Part shown: positions 9,769 to 17,546 of the stretch, piece after piece
How positions within the stretch are numbered: position 1 is the first letter of the stretch
Layout of the letters: each line of letters starts with the position of its first letter
Source: an uncultured Fluviicola sp.
GTDB taxonomy: Bacteria; Bacteroidota; Bacteroidia; Flavobacteriales_D; Crocinitomicaceae
Assembly: GCF_902168135.1 (NCBI RefSeq)
Contig: NZ_CABHOL010000050.1
Coordinates: 1 to 64,000, forward strand
DNA: 64,000 bases
Reading direction: 5' to 3'
Notes under the pieces: generated by a model
What the model saw: only the letters and a program-made list of their open reading frames with translations
What the model was told of the DNA's origin: nothing
The model's database searches: none
Program-made: the position numbers and the translations under genes

Positions 9769-10305
9769 TTAATTGATGTCTAACATTTTTCGCAATTTCT
9801 TTTTGGCATCCGAATAGTGCCACATACTGGTGTTTTCATTAATATCCAGTAAACTGGCAATTTCATGATGTTTATAACCATCAATCGTATAGAGATTGAA
9901 TACATTTTTGGTCATCGGGGGCAGTAAATCGGCTTTTTCTTTGATCAAGTCAATTTTCTCACGAATAATGGCGTCTTCTTCTTCATCCCAGGTTGTTCGG
10001 GTGTATTCGGAAATGTTTTCCGTTGGCTGGACACGTTCATACTCGCGTTTTTCTTTCTTCAGTTCATTCAGGATCGTATTGATCAATACGCGCTTTGCCC
10101 AATAGTCGAAAGGGTTTTCGGTATTGTACTTTTTCAGGTTGAGTAAAATGTTTACAAAACCCAGGTTGAAAAAATGGACCGCTTGTTCCTTTCCGTTCGA
10201 GTAACGATAGGCCGTGCCGATAAATTGAGCATAACACTGCTTGTAAAAGAGTTCCTGTGCTCTTCTGTCCTCTTGAATACAACGTTTTATCAGTTCGATT
10301 TCCAC
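9769..10305 (-). CDS. ECF-type RNA polymerase sigma factor
   Basis: 178 aa, a normal ECF length. The region 2-like segment (FDYWAKRVLINTILNELKKEKR) is followed by an acidic linker and a C-terminal helix-turn-helix of region 4 type (YKHHEIASLLDINENTSMWHYSDAKKKLRKML). The start is GTG; I see no in-frame ATG close upstream. It lies 13 bases after the barrel gene at 10319 and 6 bases before the putative anti-sigma gene, so it is the middle gene of a three-gene transcript. The promoter ahead of that transcript carries the motif shared by three promoters here, which suggests autoregulation. Confidence 0.9.
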   Translation of the reverse strand: MEIELIKRCIQEDRRAQELFYKQCYAQFIGTAYRYSNGKEQAVHFFNLGFVNILLNLKKYNTENPFDYWAKRVLINTILNELKKEKREYERVQPTENISEYTRTTWDEEEDAIIREKIDLIKEKADLLPPMTKNVFNLYTIDGYKHHEIASLLDINENTSMWHYSDAKKKLRKMLDIN

Positions 10306-10318
10306 GGGAGTATTGTAT

Positions 10319-11011
10319 TTAAAATTTAGCAGTTAAACCAATGGATAAAAGTGGGCCTCCCAATCCGAATTCGGTATGCAAACTCATGCTTTCACTAAAA
10401 TTGTATCGTAAACCGTAACACAACCTGCTGGAAATCGGGAAACCGCGCGAAACATCAAAGCTTGAGTAGTTTGGTAATCCTTCCTGGCTTTCTTCTTTGA
10501 ACTTATTGAATTTCAGGTTTACTCCCAGAGATGTATAGAAATAGGTGTTTACCCGCGGACGGTCCACAAAAAAATGACGTGTATAAACAACCTGGAACCG
10601 CAGACGGTGCATGCTGTAAAACAGATCAGTATTGGAAATATCGTAGGTATTTCCGTTCCAAATAGAGTCGGTACGTATTCCCGAAGCTTTATAGCCATTG
10701 TAAATAGCCATGAAACCAATGCTGTTTTTCGGGTCCCATTTGTAATCGAAACGCAGGTAGATCGGTTTGATCTTTACATCCGTAACTACCACGTCTGTTT
10801 GTGAGGATGAAATATTGTTTACGGAATCACTCCAGTAATAATTGGTAATTTCCTGGTTCGGACTGTAGAAATAGCTCACCAATCCGTAACCCAGGGAAAG
10901 ATTAAATTTTTTATAGGTCTTTTCGGGAGTTTGCGCGTTTGTAAATCCGGGCAAAAGCAACCCGATAAGAAGTGCAAATTTCCAAAAGGATCCTGGTTGT
11001 TTTTTTTTCAT
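10319..11011 (-). CDS. small outer-membrane beta-barrel protein
   Basis: 230 aa. A signal peptide (FWKFALLIGLLLPGFTNA, cleavage before QTPEK) is followed by alternating strands and a terminal strand ending LTAKF, typical of 8-stranded Bacteroidota barrels. No specific function is recognised. It is the first gene of the transcript that continues into the sigma factor and its anti-sigma candidate. It shares C-terminal wording (GLGGPLLSIGL versus GIGGPLLNAGF) with the next barrel protein, so the two are paralogues. The transcript probably starts from the motif at 11043-11071. Confidence 0.85.
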   Translation of the reverse strand: MKKKQPGSFWKFALLIGLLLPGFTNAQTPEKTYKKFNLSLGYGLVSYFYSPNQEITNYYWSDSVNNISSSQTDVVVTDVKIKPIYLRFDYKWDPKNSIGFMAIYNGYKASGIRTDSIWNGNTYDISNTDLFYSMHRLRFQVVYTRHFFVDRPRVNTYFYTSLGVNLKFNKFKEESQEGLPNYSSFDVSRGFPISSRLCYGLRYNFSESMSLHTEFGLGGPLLSIGLTAKF

Positions 11012-11042
11012 ATTCTTTGCTCAAAGATGAGGTTTCAGTGAA

Positions 11043-11071
11043 TAAACAATTGCAAAATCAAAAACCTTTGG
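11043..11071 (-). promoter_or_regulatory. candidate ECF sigma promoter A
   Basis: Read on the minus strand: CCAAAGGTTTTT, then 10 bases, then TTGTTTA. The second box ends 32 bases before the start codon at 11011. The same two boxes with the same spacing occur ahead of the genes starting at 11779 and 12816. The Bacteroidota housekeeping box TAnnTTTG is absent. Confidence 0.65.
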
Positions 11072-11096
11072 TCAAAAGTTATTTTTTTTCAAAAAA

Positions 11097-11127
11097 AATA
11101 ATTCCGCCAAAATTAGGCGGAATTATT
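11097..11127 (-). terminator. intrinsic terminator after the barrel gene at 11150
   Basis: AATAATTCCGCC and GGCGGAATTATT form a 12-bp stem with a 7-base loop. On the minus strand it is followed by a T-rich run. Confidence 0.9.
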
Positions 11128-11149
11128 GAAAGTAAAAAACAGCGATTAG

Positions 11150-11779
11150 TTAGAAGCGAAAATGAAACCCGGCGTTCAGTAAAGGCCCGCCGATTCCCAG
11201 TTCCGCATTTACCCCGAAATGTTTGGAGAAAGAATAGCGCAGTCCGGCATAGGTTCTCAATGAAACAGGCAGATGAAGGTAGGACGGGTATTCATTCCTG
11301 GATGTTTCGGTACCGTTAAGGAATAGTTTTCTTGTTTGATTGTTGATACCGATCCCACCGCCCAGGTAAACATCCAGGTTCGGATTGGAAATGGGGAAGT
11401 GGTAAGCAATACGGACTTGTGTTTTAAAGCGGTTGATAATGTATTCTGCGCTGCTTTGAATTCCGGTGTTGTATTCAATCATGGTGCCTGTGGATTTTTT
11501 CTGCAGGTAGTAGAAATCAATTCCTAAGCTGAATGACGGATTCAACAGGTGGTCGTAACGGATGCCAAATGTTCCCAGGTTATTGAAATTATTGAACTCA
11601 AACTGGTCCTGGTCGTTGTTGCTTGTACTTAGGGATTGAAAGCTCAAAGAAGCGTGAGGTCCGTAAGAAACTTCCAGGTAGTTGCTCGCTTTTGGAGCGG
11701 GTTCCTGGGCTGCTGCAAATTTTCCGGCGATTAAAAGAATTCCCGTTAAGAGGTGCATTTTTTCGATTGTTCGTTTCAT
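11150..11779 (-). CDS. small outer-membrane beta-barrel protein, paralogue of the previous one
   Basis: 209 aa. A signal peptide (MHLLTGILLIAGKFAAA, cleavage before QEPAP) is followed by amphipathic strands and a terminal aromatic strand (GFHFRF). The C-terminal third matches the neighbour at 10319-11011 in pattern (YAGLRYSFSKHFGVNAELGIGGPLLN). It is a single-gene transcript: a promoter motif lies at 11808-11836 and a terminator at 11097-11127. The function is unknown. As a likely target of the local ECF sigma factor it may be an envelope-stress or adhesion-related barrel; that is inference. Confidence 0.85.
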   Translation of the reverse strand: MKRTIEKMHLLTGILLIAGKFAAAQEPAPKASNYLEVSYGPHASLSFQSLSTSNNDQDQFEFNNFNNLGTFGIRYDHLLNPSFSLGIDFYYLQKKSTGTMIEYNTGIQSSAEYIINRFKTQVRIAYHFPISNPNLDVYLGGGIGINNQTRKLFLNGTETSRNEYPSYLHLPVSLRTYAGLRYSFSKHFGVNAELGIGGPLLNAGFHFRF

Positions 11780-11807
11780 GGTATTTGAATTATATGTTTC
11801 TAATTAC

Positions 11808-11836
11808 AAGACAATTTTCAACTCAAAAACCTTGGG
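11808..11836 (-). promoter_or_regulatory. candidate ECF sigma promoter B
   Basis: On the minus strand CCCAAGGTTTTT, 10 bases, TTGTCTT. It lies 29 bases ahead of the start at 11779. Same spacing as sites A and C, with small changes at the outer bases. Confidence 0.6.
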
Positions 11837-11884
11837 TGTAATCACGAAAAAGATCAAAAAAAACAGCAAATTATTTTATAAAAA

Positions 11885-11909
11885 AAAGACCTGCAAATTA
11901 CAGGTCTTT
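11885..11909 (-). terminator. intrinsic terminator after the T9SS cargo gene
   Basis: AAAGACCTG and CAGGTCTTT form a 9-bp stem with a 7-base loop. On the minus strand a run of T residues follows. Confidence 0.9.
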
Positions 11910-11934
11910 CTTAGGATTCGGGGTACTTAAACAT

Positions 11935-12816
11935 TTATTGTTTGACGAATTTCAAACGCTGTGATGATCCGTTCGAGAAGTATAATTCACAGAAATAAAC
12001 TCCCGGTGTGAGATCACCCGTTTCCAACTGGTAGTATTCGGTATTGGTGTTTAGTTCGAAAACCTGCTTCCCGTGAAGATCTCTTACAAATAGTTGCTGA
12101 ATCGGCTGATCGCTTTGAATGAACAGTTGAGAGCTTACGGGGTTTGGATATAAACGGATTTGTGCTGTTTGTTCTTCCAATCCGGCTGTGCTGTTGTAAA
12201 TAAATTGCAAGTCATCCAAATACAATTCGTTACCTGCCCCGGATCCGTTTGAAGCGTTTCCGATAAATGCCTGGACAGAATCCGGAAGTGAGTTATCCGA
12301 ATAAGTGATCGGAACGCTGAAACGAACATAAGTTGCACTTGGTTGTCCCTGATAGTAAGTAGCGCCGATTGTTTCCTGGCTGCTGTTACCGGCATCCCAT
12401 TTGGTAGCACTTACCTGCAGCTGAAAAGGATCATTATCCGGGGAAGTCAATTTGTACCAGCCCACCAGTGAATCCGGTCGGTGTATGAAAGGATAGCCGC
12501 TTGTTCCCGTGCCATTTAAAATATCAGTTGTTCCTAGTATCAATATTCCCGGCAGCGTATCCATTTCCCCGTCATTACCGATGTCACTCACACTGGTAAC
12601 CAGTTTTAAAGCATAAGTTCCGCCGTGGGCATCCGTTGATTTGATAGCCGTTTCCTCCGCACCGAACATACTCATCATGTTCATGCCCGTCCAATATTGC
12701 GGATCTTCATAAGTTACCTGGTTGGTCCAGTTCTCAAATCCTCCGTTCGGAAATGATTGTGCATTTAATGTGCTCAGAGCACCAGCGAAAGCGATAAATA
12801 ATACTTGTTTTTTCAT
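11935..12816 (-). CDS. secreted protein with type IX secretion sorting domain
   Basis: 293 aa. A signal peptide (KKQVLFIAFAGALSTLNA) is followed by a carbohydrate-binding-like jelly-roll segment beginning FPNGGFENWT and including a predicted strand-rich body with ELYLDDLQFIYN. The last 75 residues start IRLYPNPVSSQLFI and end RLKFVKQ, the type A T9SS C-terminal sorting domain. It is therefore exported to the cell surface or medium by the T9SS. It is a single-gene transcript with promoter motif C and its own terminator. The likely ECF control links a T9SS cargo to the barrel proteins next door. The ligand is unknown. Confidence 0.85.
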   Translation of the reverse strand: MKKQVLFIAFAGALSTLNAQSFPNGGFENWTNQVTYEDPQYWTGMNMMSMFGAEETAIKSTDAHGGTYALKLVTSVSDIGNDGEMDTLPGILILGTTDILNGTGTSGYPFIHRPDSLVGWYKLTSPDNDPFQLQVSATKWDAGNSSQETIGATYYQGQPSATYVRFSVPITYSDNSLPDSVQAFIGNASNGSGAGNELYLDDLQFIYNSTAGLEEQTAQIRLYPNPVSSQLFIQSDQPIQQLFVRDLHGKQVFELNTNTEYYQLETGDLTPGVYFCELYFSNGSSQRLKFVKQ

Positions 12817-12838
12817 AGAATTGATTTGTTTTACTGTC

Positions 12839-12867
12839 TAAACAATCCTGCTTGAAAAAACCTTTGG
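12839..12867 (-). promoter_or_regulatory. candidate ECF sigma promoter C
   Basis: On the minus strand CCAAAGGTTTTT, 10 bases, TTGTTTA: both boxes are identical to site A. The second box ends 23 bases before the start codon at 12816. Confidence 0.65.
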
Positions 12868-12890
12868 TCAGGGATGAAATTTTTTTAAAT

Positions 12891-12929
12891 CAATGGGAAT
12901 AGTCCGCAATTTCAGGACTATCCCCATTG
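12891..12929 (-). terminator. hairpin terminator after phhB
   Basis: CAATGGGAATAGTCC pairs with GGACTATCCCCATTG (one mismatch). On the minus strand an A/T-rich tract follows. Confidence 0.7.
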
Positions 12930-12940
12930 GTTTTCAGACT

Positions 12941-13198
12941 TTAGTTTACGCCACTATTTTTCCGAGTATATAACTCATCAATTGCTTCTTTTAACCGGTA
13001 ATCCCGCTGGGTAATTCCCCCCTTGTCATGTGAATAGATGGAGATACTAAGCTCCGAGCAGTGTTTTACCGACAAGTCCGGATGATGATCCATCTGATCA
13101 GCTACCTGAGCTATTTCCAGGACAAATTGTGCCAGTTCTGTTTGATTGCGGAAATGAATGACGCTTCTAAATTGATGTGCTAAAATGTTCCAATTCAT
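12941..13198 (-). CDS. phhB: 4a-hydroxytetrahydrobiopterin dehydratase
   Basis: 85 aa, near the usual length of pterin-4a-carbinolamine dehydratase. The active-site block is DQMDHHPDLSVKHCSELSISIYSH followed by GGITQRDYRLKEAID, matching the family pattern [E/D]xxxHHPD...H...T..D. It dehydrates 4a-hydroxytetrahydrobiopterin so that the cofactor used by phenylalanine hydroxylase can be recycled. It overlaps the end of phhA by 32 bases in another frame, so the two enzymes are made together. Confidence 0.93.
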   Translation of the reverse strand: MNWNILAHQFRSVIHFRNQTELAQFVLEIAQVADQMDHHPDLSVKHCSELSISIYSHDKGGITQRDYRLKEAIDELYTRKNSGVN

Positions 13199-13910
13199 GA
13201 CTTAAAGTATTTGAAAGTGTTTTTACTGCTGTTTCTAATTGTTCCAGGTGGTCGATTACAAAGTATGTCTGCTGCAATTCGCTGGTGCAAAAATCCGTTT
13301 GAATGACAGTGTTCAGATCAAACGGAATATGGTTCACTTCTCTGCCTGAAAGACTGGAAATAGACTCGTGAAAAGAAGAAATGATTCCTGCTCCGAAGAT
13401 ACGCGGTCCCTCCTTATCAGAAATTAACCCGAACTCGATGGTAAACCAGTATAAGCGTTGTAATTCCAGCATCCGCTCCGCATTTCCCTTAAACTGTTTG
13501 CCCAGTTTGCCGAATTCGTGCACGAAAGTCGAATAGCTTTCATTACAGAGTAGCGGAACATGTCCGAAAATATCGTGGAACATATCCGGTTCTTCCAGGT
13601 AATCCAGTTTGTCTTTTGAACGCAGCCAGGTTGATGAAGGAAACTTCTTTTCTGCCAGCAGGTCAAAAAAATCTGCTACTTCAATCAATCCGGGCACACA
13701 ATAGATTTCCCACCCGGTATATTGTTTGAACCAATTATTGATGCGTTCAAAATTGGGTAATTCATGCGGATTTAGTACCTCCCGCATTTTCGCCAATGAT
13801 TCCAGGTAAGCGGAACAAGCTTTGTGTTCCAGGTTTTCGACCTGCCTTTCGAATAACAAAGACCAAACGGCAAGATCATCTTTTGTGTACTTTTCAAATT
13901 GTTGTTTCAT
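13167..13910 (-). CDS. phhA: phenylalanine 4-monooxygenase
   Basis: 247 aa, the size of single-domain bacterial aromatic amino acid hydroxylases. Iron ligands are visible: His112 and His117 in EEPDMFHDIFGHVPLL, and Glu159 in LYWFTIEFGL. It converts phenylalanine to tyrosine with O2 and tetrahydropterin. phhB follows with an overlap. The 140 bases upstream contain a 20-residue leader peptide with three consecutive Tyr codons and then a strong terminator hairpin, so transcription of phhA is probably controlled by tyrosine supply through attenuation. Confidence 0.95.
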   Translation of the reverse strand: MKQQFEKYTKDDLAVWSLLFERQVENLEHKACSAYLESLAKMREVLNPHELPNFERINNWFKQYTGWEIYCVPGLIEVADFFDLLAEKKFPSSTWLRSKDKLDYLEEPDMFHDIFGHVPLLCNESYSTFVHEFGKLGKQFKGNAERMLELQRLYWFTIEFGLISDKEGPRIFGAGIISSFHESISSLSGREVNHIPFDLNTVIQTDFCTSELQQTYFVIDHLEQLETAVKTLSNTLSHELEHFSTSI

Positions 13911-13937
13911 TTCAAAAGAAAAATGGATGAATAAAAA

Positions 13938-13965
13938 AAGCCCGGCTCAAAAAAGAACCGGGCTT
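13938..13965 (-). terminator. attenuator-type terminator ahead of phhA
   Basis: On the minus strand AAGCCCGGTTC, loop, GAGCCGGGCTT, then seven T residues. It lies between the leader ORF and the phhA start, and is about 155 bases after the end of the AsmA-like gene. Its 5' arm CGGTTC is complementary to GAACCG inside the leader ORF, allowing an alternative antiterminator. Confidence 0.85.
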
Positions 13966-13991
13966 CACAGCTATAAAGTTTGCATAACGAC

Positions 13992-14054
13992 TTATTCGGT
14001 TCCTAAATTTAGAAACTGATAATAATAAGCGCTGTTATGCATTGGACTATTCAT
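13992..14054 (-). CDS. phhA leader peptide with Tyr-Tyr-Tyr-Gln-Phe
   Basis: Twenty codons plus stop, from an ATG at 14054. The peptide begins MNSPMHNSA, then YYYQF (Tyr codons at 14019-14027, Phe at 14013-14015), and ends LNLGTE. It sits directly upstream of the terminator that precedes phenylalanine hydroxylase. A ribosome stalled at the Tyr codons would leave codons 18-20 (GGAACCG) free to pair with the terminator's 5' arm. A ribosome reaching the stop codon would cover them. This is the arrangement of a classical amino-acid attenuator. No Shine-Dalgarno sequence is visible, which is normal in this phylum. Confidence 0.72.
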   Translation of the reverse strand: MNSPMHNSAYYYQFLNLGTE

Positions 14055-14120
14055 GAAGCAAATGTATCGAATTGTTTTTTAACTAACAAAATTAAATAGC
14101 TAGTGTTAGTTATTTGAAGG

Positions 14121-17100
14121 TTAAACCGTTTTATGTTTCTTCTGCTTACTTAGCCCAACAGAGAAATTATCGGTATTTCCCACAATTTTCACTGTTACAA
14201 AGCGCATTTTGTCTGTTTTGTACTGAACTTCATCTATCTGGTCTTCCGAAACTTCTTCCCGTCTTCTTTTGAAGAGTTTTTTAAATCCGGCTTCAGTAAC
14301 CATTTTTAGCGGAACACTGACATAATATTCCATATTCATCTTAACATCCTGTTTTCCGGATAATTCCAGGTAACCGAGAGAAGTGTTGATCCCCATTTTC
14401 GGTACGAGGAGTTCTCCGTGTTTCAGCTTCAATGAATTTTGGAGACTGTCGAAATGGATTTTCGTCAGGTTTTTGTCCTGGAAATAATCTGCCAGGCTTC
14501 TCAGTGGTGCAAAATTTTCCAGTCTTCCCTTCAAAACTTCGATCTTCAGCTCGATGTCGCTATCATCGATTTTCGGAGTCATGTCGGCATGTAAATGAAT
14601 CTTTCCGGTTAATTCTCCCGAAAGTCTTCCGTGAAGGTTTTCCGAAACTACGTGGTCCTGTCCGAAATTGTCGAACTTCAGCATTAACTGGTCCAATTCG
14701 ATGTTTTTAAGGGTAAGATGAGGTCTCAGATAAATATGATTTCGGTCTGTACCGCTGAAATACCCGGTCATCCCGAGTTGTCCGCCTGCAGCATGTAAAT
14801 CACACCTGGAGAAAGTGACATGGTGATTGCTTTTGGTATGGAATTGTGTGTTCAATTGTGTGATATGGTATTTGTGGTATTTCAGATCATTGATTTTCAG
14901 GCTTACTTCCATTTCCGGAAAAGGAATGTCATAAATGCTGAAACCTTTGTCGTGATCCGGATGTTTTACCTTGTTTTCAGATGCGGATTTGGGTGCCTGT
15001 TCGGTGTAATTCACCAATTGATCAACATCCATGCGATTTGAGCTCAAATGGATCAGGTTATCTCTCTTTTTTAAGGTATGGTCTTTCCCTAAATAATAGT
15101 TCATATCCATGTGCAAATCCGAGTGCCCCAGTTTTAAATCCATTTCCTGTACCACCAGATGTTCGTTTTCCAGGTGGAACCGGCCATCAAGCTGGTCAAT
15201 GCGCAGAGGATGGACCTTCATTTTTGCATGGAAATGATCCAGTTTGAGGTCTGTGGATTGTAATCCGTGATTAAAGTGGAGTGCTACATTCCCGTGAAAT
15301 TTCAGATTATCAAGCTCTTCGTGACGGTAATCCACAGGAATAAAATTTTCTCCTTTGTAAACCAGTAAATCTTCCAGCTTCAGTTTGTTGGAATTGAGCT
15401 GAAAGTCGATGGTTGTATTTCCGTTCAGTTTGTCTTCAAACCACAGGTTGTAATTTGTCAGTCCGCCGTTGAAATGGAAGTCCGAATGATCAATCTGACC
15501 GGTGAAATCAACCACTTTAAAATTATCGTCCCGGATAATTACATCTGCATGGAAATCGTGCAATACATGCGGGTAATGTTTCAGCTTCGCATACAGGTTA
15601 TCGATGTAGAATTCACCCAGCGGGAGTGTCGGAGATTCGGTAATGGCTCTTGCACTGGTGATGAATTTAAATTGTGCTTTGAAATTGCTGATTTCTTCAT
15701 CGACCTTTGGTTTTGACGCGGCATCTGATTTCGACAATTCACTCACGTCCATGCGATTGGATTCAATTGTCAGCTGTGTGGTAACAGGAATGTTGGTATG
15801 GTGGATAATGGCAGGAATGTCGCTTACATCACCAAGTATCGAAATATCGCTTCGTCCCACTTTTAGCCTGCAGAGATCAATTTTTGCCATGTGTCCTTCC
15901 AGGTGTGCTTTCAGGTCTATGTCGTGAATCGGATAGGGCAGTTGTTTGGAGTGGAAAGCCAGGTTACTGATGTCCAGCTTTGTTTCGTAAGCTTCATTCA
16001 GTTTCTCGAGGCTTTTTTCGGGATGATTCAGATCAATGATGTCATGAAATTTCATCGTGAGTTTGACATTTCCCTTTAAGCCGGTAAATTCTTTGGCATT
16101 GATGAATTTCGACAGGAAATCCAGGTTGAAATCGGAGATTAATTGCATATCGACATCCGGCTCCACGAAGTTTTTGACTTTTATCAGGCCGGTAAATTTG
16201 CCGGTTTCGGGACGGGCGCTGAGATCCGAGATTCCAAATTCCATACTTTCCGGTCTGCGTTCTTTCCCATTGGTGAAATAACCTTTGAAACGGATTCCAT
16301 CTACCTTTTTGTGCGTCAGTTCGTTGCTGAAGAAAGCGTCTCTGCAGCCGAAATCTGCCCGTATTGCAGGCATTTTTCCGTTGAGTGTTTTTCCTTTGAC
16401 GGAAGCATTGAAATAAATCTGTCCGCGGTTTTCATATTCTTCAAATACACGGATCAATTCGTTGGGAGCAAGGGCAATGAACAGGTTGAAATTCGGTTTG
16501 TCCCCGTTCAGTTTTAAATCCACAAAGAGGTCATTGTCGAAATCCATGGATCCCCGAATACCGAAGAAGGATTTTTCCAGGTGAATTTCAGTCGGATCGA
16601 TACGAAGGATGTTAGTGACTTTATTGAAGAAAACTTCGGTTGAGAACTCGAGGTGCTTGTGTTGTAAATACGTAGGTTTTCCGTGCTGTGAAATGGAGAC
16701 CTGGAATTTGCTGTCCAATTCTGCATCGATTATATCCTGAACCATCTTAAAGCCTGTATGAGCCTTTTCAATATCTATATCAATCAATACCTGTGTGGCT
16801 TCATTGTATTTCTGAACATCGATATTCTTCAAACCGATGGATTTCAGGTCCAGGTGGAGTTCTTCTTCGATAGCTTCTGCTTCCTTATCAGAGCTTAATG
16901 CATTTAATAAGTTCAGACTTCCGTCGTTGTGCTGGGTGAGGAAGATTTTCCCGTTTTCTGCTTTAATCGATTTGATTTCGGTCTTTCCGGAAAGGATTGT
17001 CCAGATATCAAAACCAACATATACATCTTTGATTTTTAAAATGGGTTTTTCTGACAGCTTTTTCGCTTCATAAATGCGCACGTTTTCCAGGTCGATGGAA

Positions 17101-17312
17101 ATATGCGGAAAGTTCTCAAAAGGGGAAACATGACTGTCAAAAACCCGGATTTCACCCTTGAAATCTTTGTTCAGTGTCGCTATCAACTCCTGCACCAAAG
17201 CGTCCTGTTTCCAATAAACGATCAATACAACCAGTGAAAAGAGCAGCATGGGCGTAACAATCAGATACAGGACAAACCGCTTCCAAAATTTTTTTGTTTT
17301 GAACAATTTCAT
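14121..17312 (-). CDS. AsmA-family membrane-anchored protein
   Basis: 1063 aa from the ATG at 17312 (MKLFKTKKFW). A longer frame exists only with a TTG start at 17348, which I do not prefer. One membrane helix near residues 14-34 (LYLIVTPMLLFSLVVLIVYW) is followed by a long periplasmic beta-rich body with motifs such as FPHISIDLENVRIYE and the AsmA-like C-terminal region. AsmA-family proteins form bridge-like lipid-transfer grooves between the two membranes. This is the second such giant in the window after the TamB-like protein. It is divergent from sucC. Confidence 0.85.
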   Translation of the reverse strand: MKLFKTKKFWKRFVLYLIVTPMLLFSLVVLIVYWKQDALVQELIATLNKDFKGEIRVFDSHVSPFENFPHISIDLENVRIYEAKKLSEKPILKIKDVYVGFDIWTILSGKTEIKSIKAENGKIFLTQHNDGSLNLLNALSSDKEAEAIEEELHLDLKSIGLKNIDVQKYNEATQVLIDIDIEKAHTGFKMVQDIIDAELDSKFQVSISQHGKPTYLQHKHLEFSTEVFFNKVTNILRIDPTEIHLEKSFFGIRGSMDFDNDLFVDLKLNGDKPNFNLFIALAPNELIRVFEEYENRGQIYFNASVKGKTLNGKMPAIRADFGCRDAFFSNELTHKKVDGIRFKGYFTNGKERRPESMEFGISDLSARPETGKFTGLIKVKNFVEPDVDMQLISDFNLDFLSKFINAKEFTGLKGNVKLTMKFHDIIDLNHPEKSLEKLNEAYETKLDISNLAFHSKQLPYPIHDIDLKAHLEGHMAKIDLCRLKVGRSDISILGDVSDIPAIIHHTNIPVTTQLTIESNRMDVSELSKSDAASKPKVDEEISNFKAQFKFITSARAITESPTLPLGEFYIDNLYAKLKHYPHVLHDFHADVIIRDDNFKVVDFTGQIDHSDFHFNGGLTNYNLWFEDKLNGNTTIDFQLNSNKLKLEDLLVYKGENFIPVDYRHEELDNLKFHGNVALHFNHGLQSTDLKLDHFHAKMKVHPLRIDQLDGRFHLENEHLVVQEMDLKLGHSDLHMDMNYYLGKDHTLKKRDNLIHLSSNRMDVDQLVNYTEQAPKSASENKVKHPDHDKGFSIYDIPFPEMEVSLKINDLKYHKYHITQLNTQFHTKSNHHVTFSRCDLHAAGGQLGMTGYFSGTDRNHIYLRPHLTLKNIELDQLMLKFDNFGQDHVVSENLHGRLSGELTGKIHLHADMTPKIDDSDIELKIEVLKGRLENFAPLRSLADYFQDKNLTKIHFDSLQNSLKLKHGELLVPKMGINTSLGYLELSGKQDVKMNMEYYVSVPLKMVTEAGFKKLFKRRREEVSEDQIDEVQYKTDKMRFVTVKIVGNTDNFSVGLSKQKKHKTV

Positions 17313-17512
17313 AACATCAATAAATGAACTCCGTTTAAAATTAGGCAATCTATTGGTTAAGATTTGGTTGAAACATCAATTCTAATCGAATTTTAATCTC
17401 GACGGGTATTTTCGAATTCAAAGATTTTTGGGGAATGAAAACAGGGAGCGGAAATTTTACAATTCCGGCGAATTTTTATCTTCTTCTGATTATCGCGAAC
17501 CAATTAAATGTT

Positions 17513-17520
17513 TACCTTTA
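17513..17520 (+). promoter_or_regulatory. candidate -7 box of sucC
   Basis: TACCTTTA, one base from TAnnTTTG, lies 26 bases before the sucC ATG. There is no good TTG at -33. The rest of the 234-base space to the AsmA-like gene is AT-rich without other recognisable features. Confidence 0.3.
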
Positions 17521-17546
17521 GCGCACCAAAAATTTAAAAAGTTGTC

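Noticed and set aside
17312..17348. Longer start of the AsmA-like gene, and similar TTG- or GTG-initiated extensions at 19881, 20497, 27464, 28131 and 43552
   Set aside because: Each needs a rare start codon, and most run into an upstream gene or promoter, while an ATG with normal family context follows closely.
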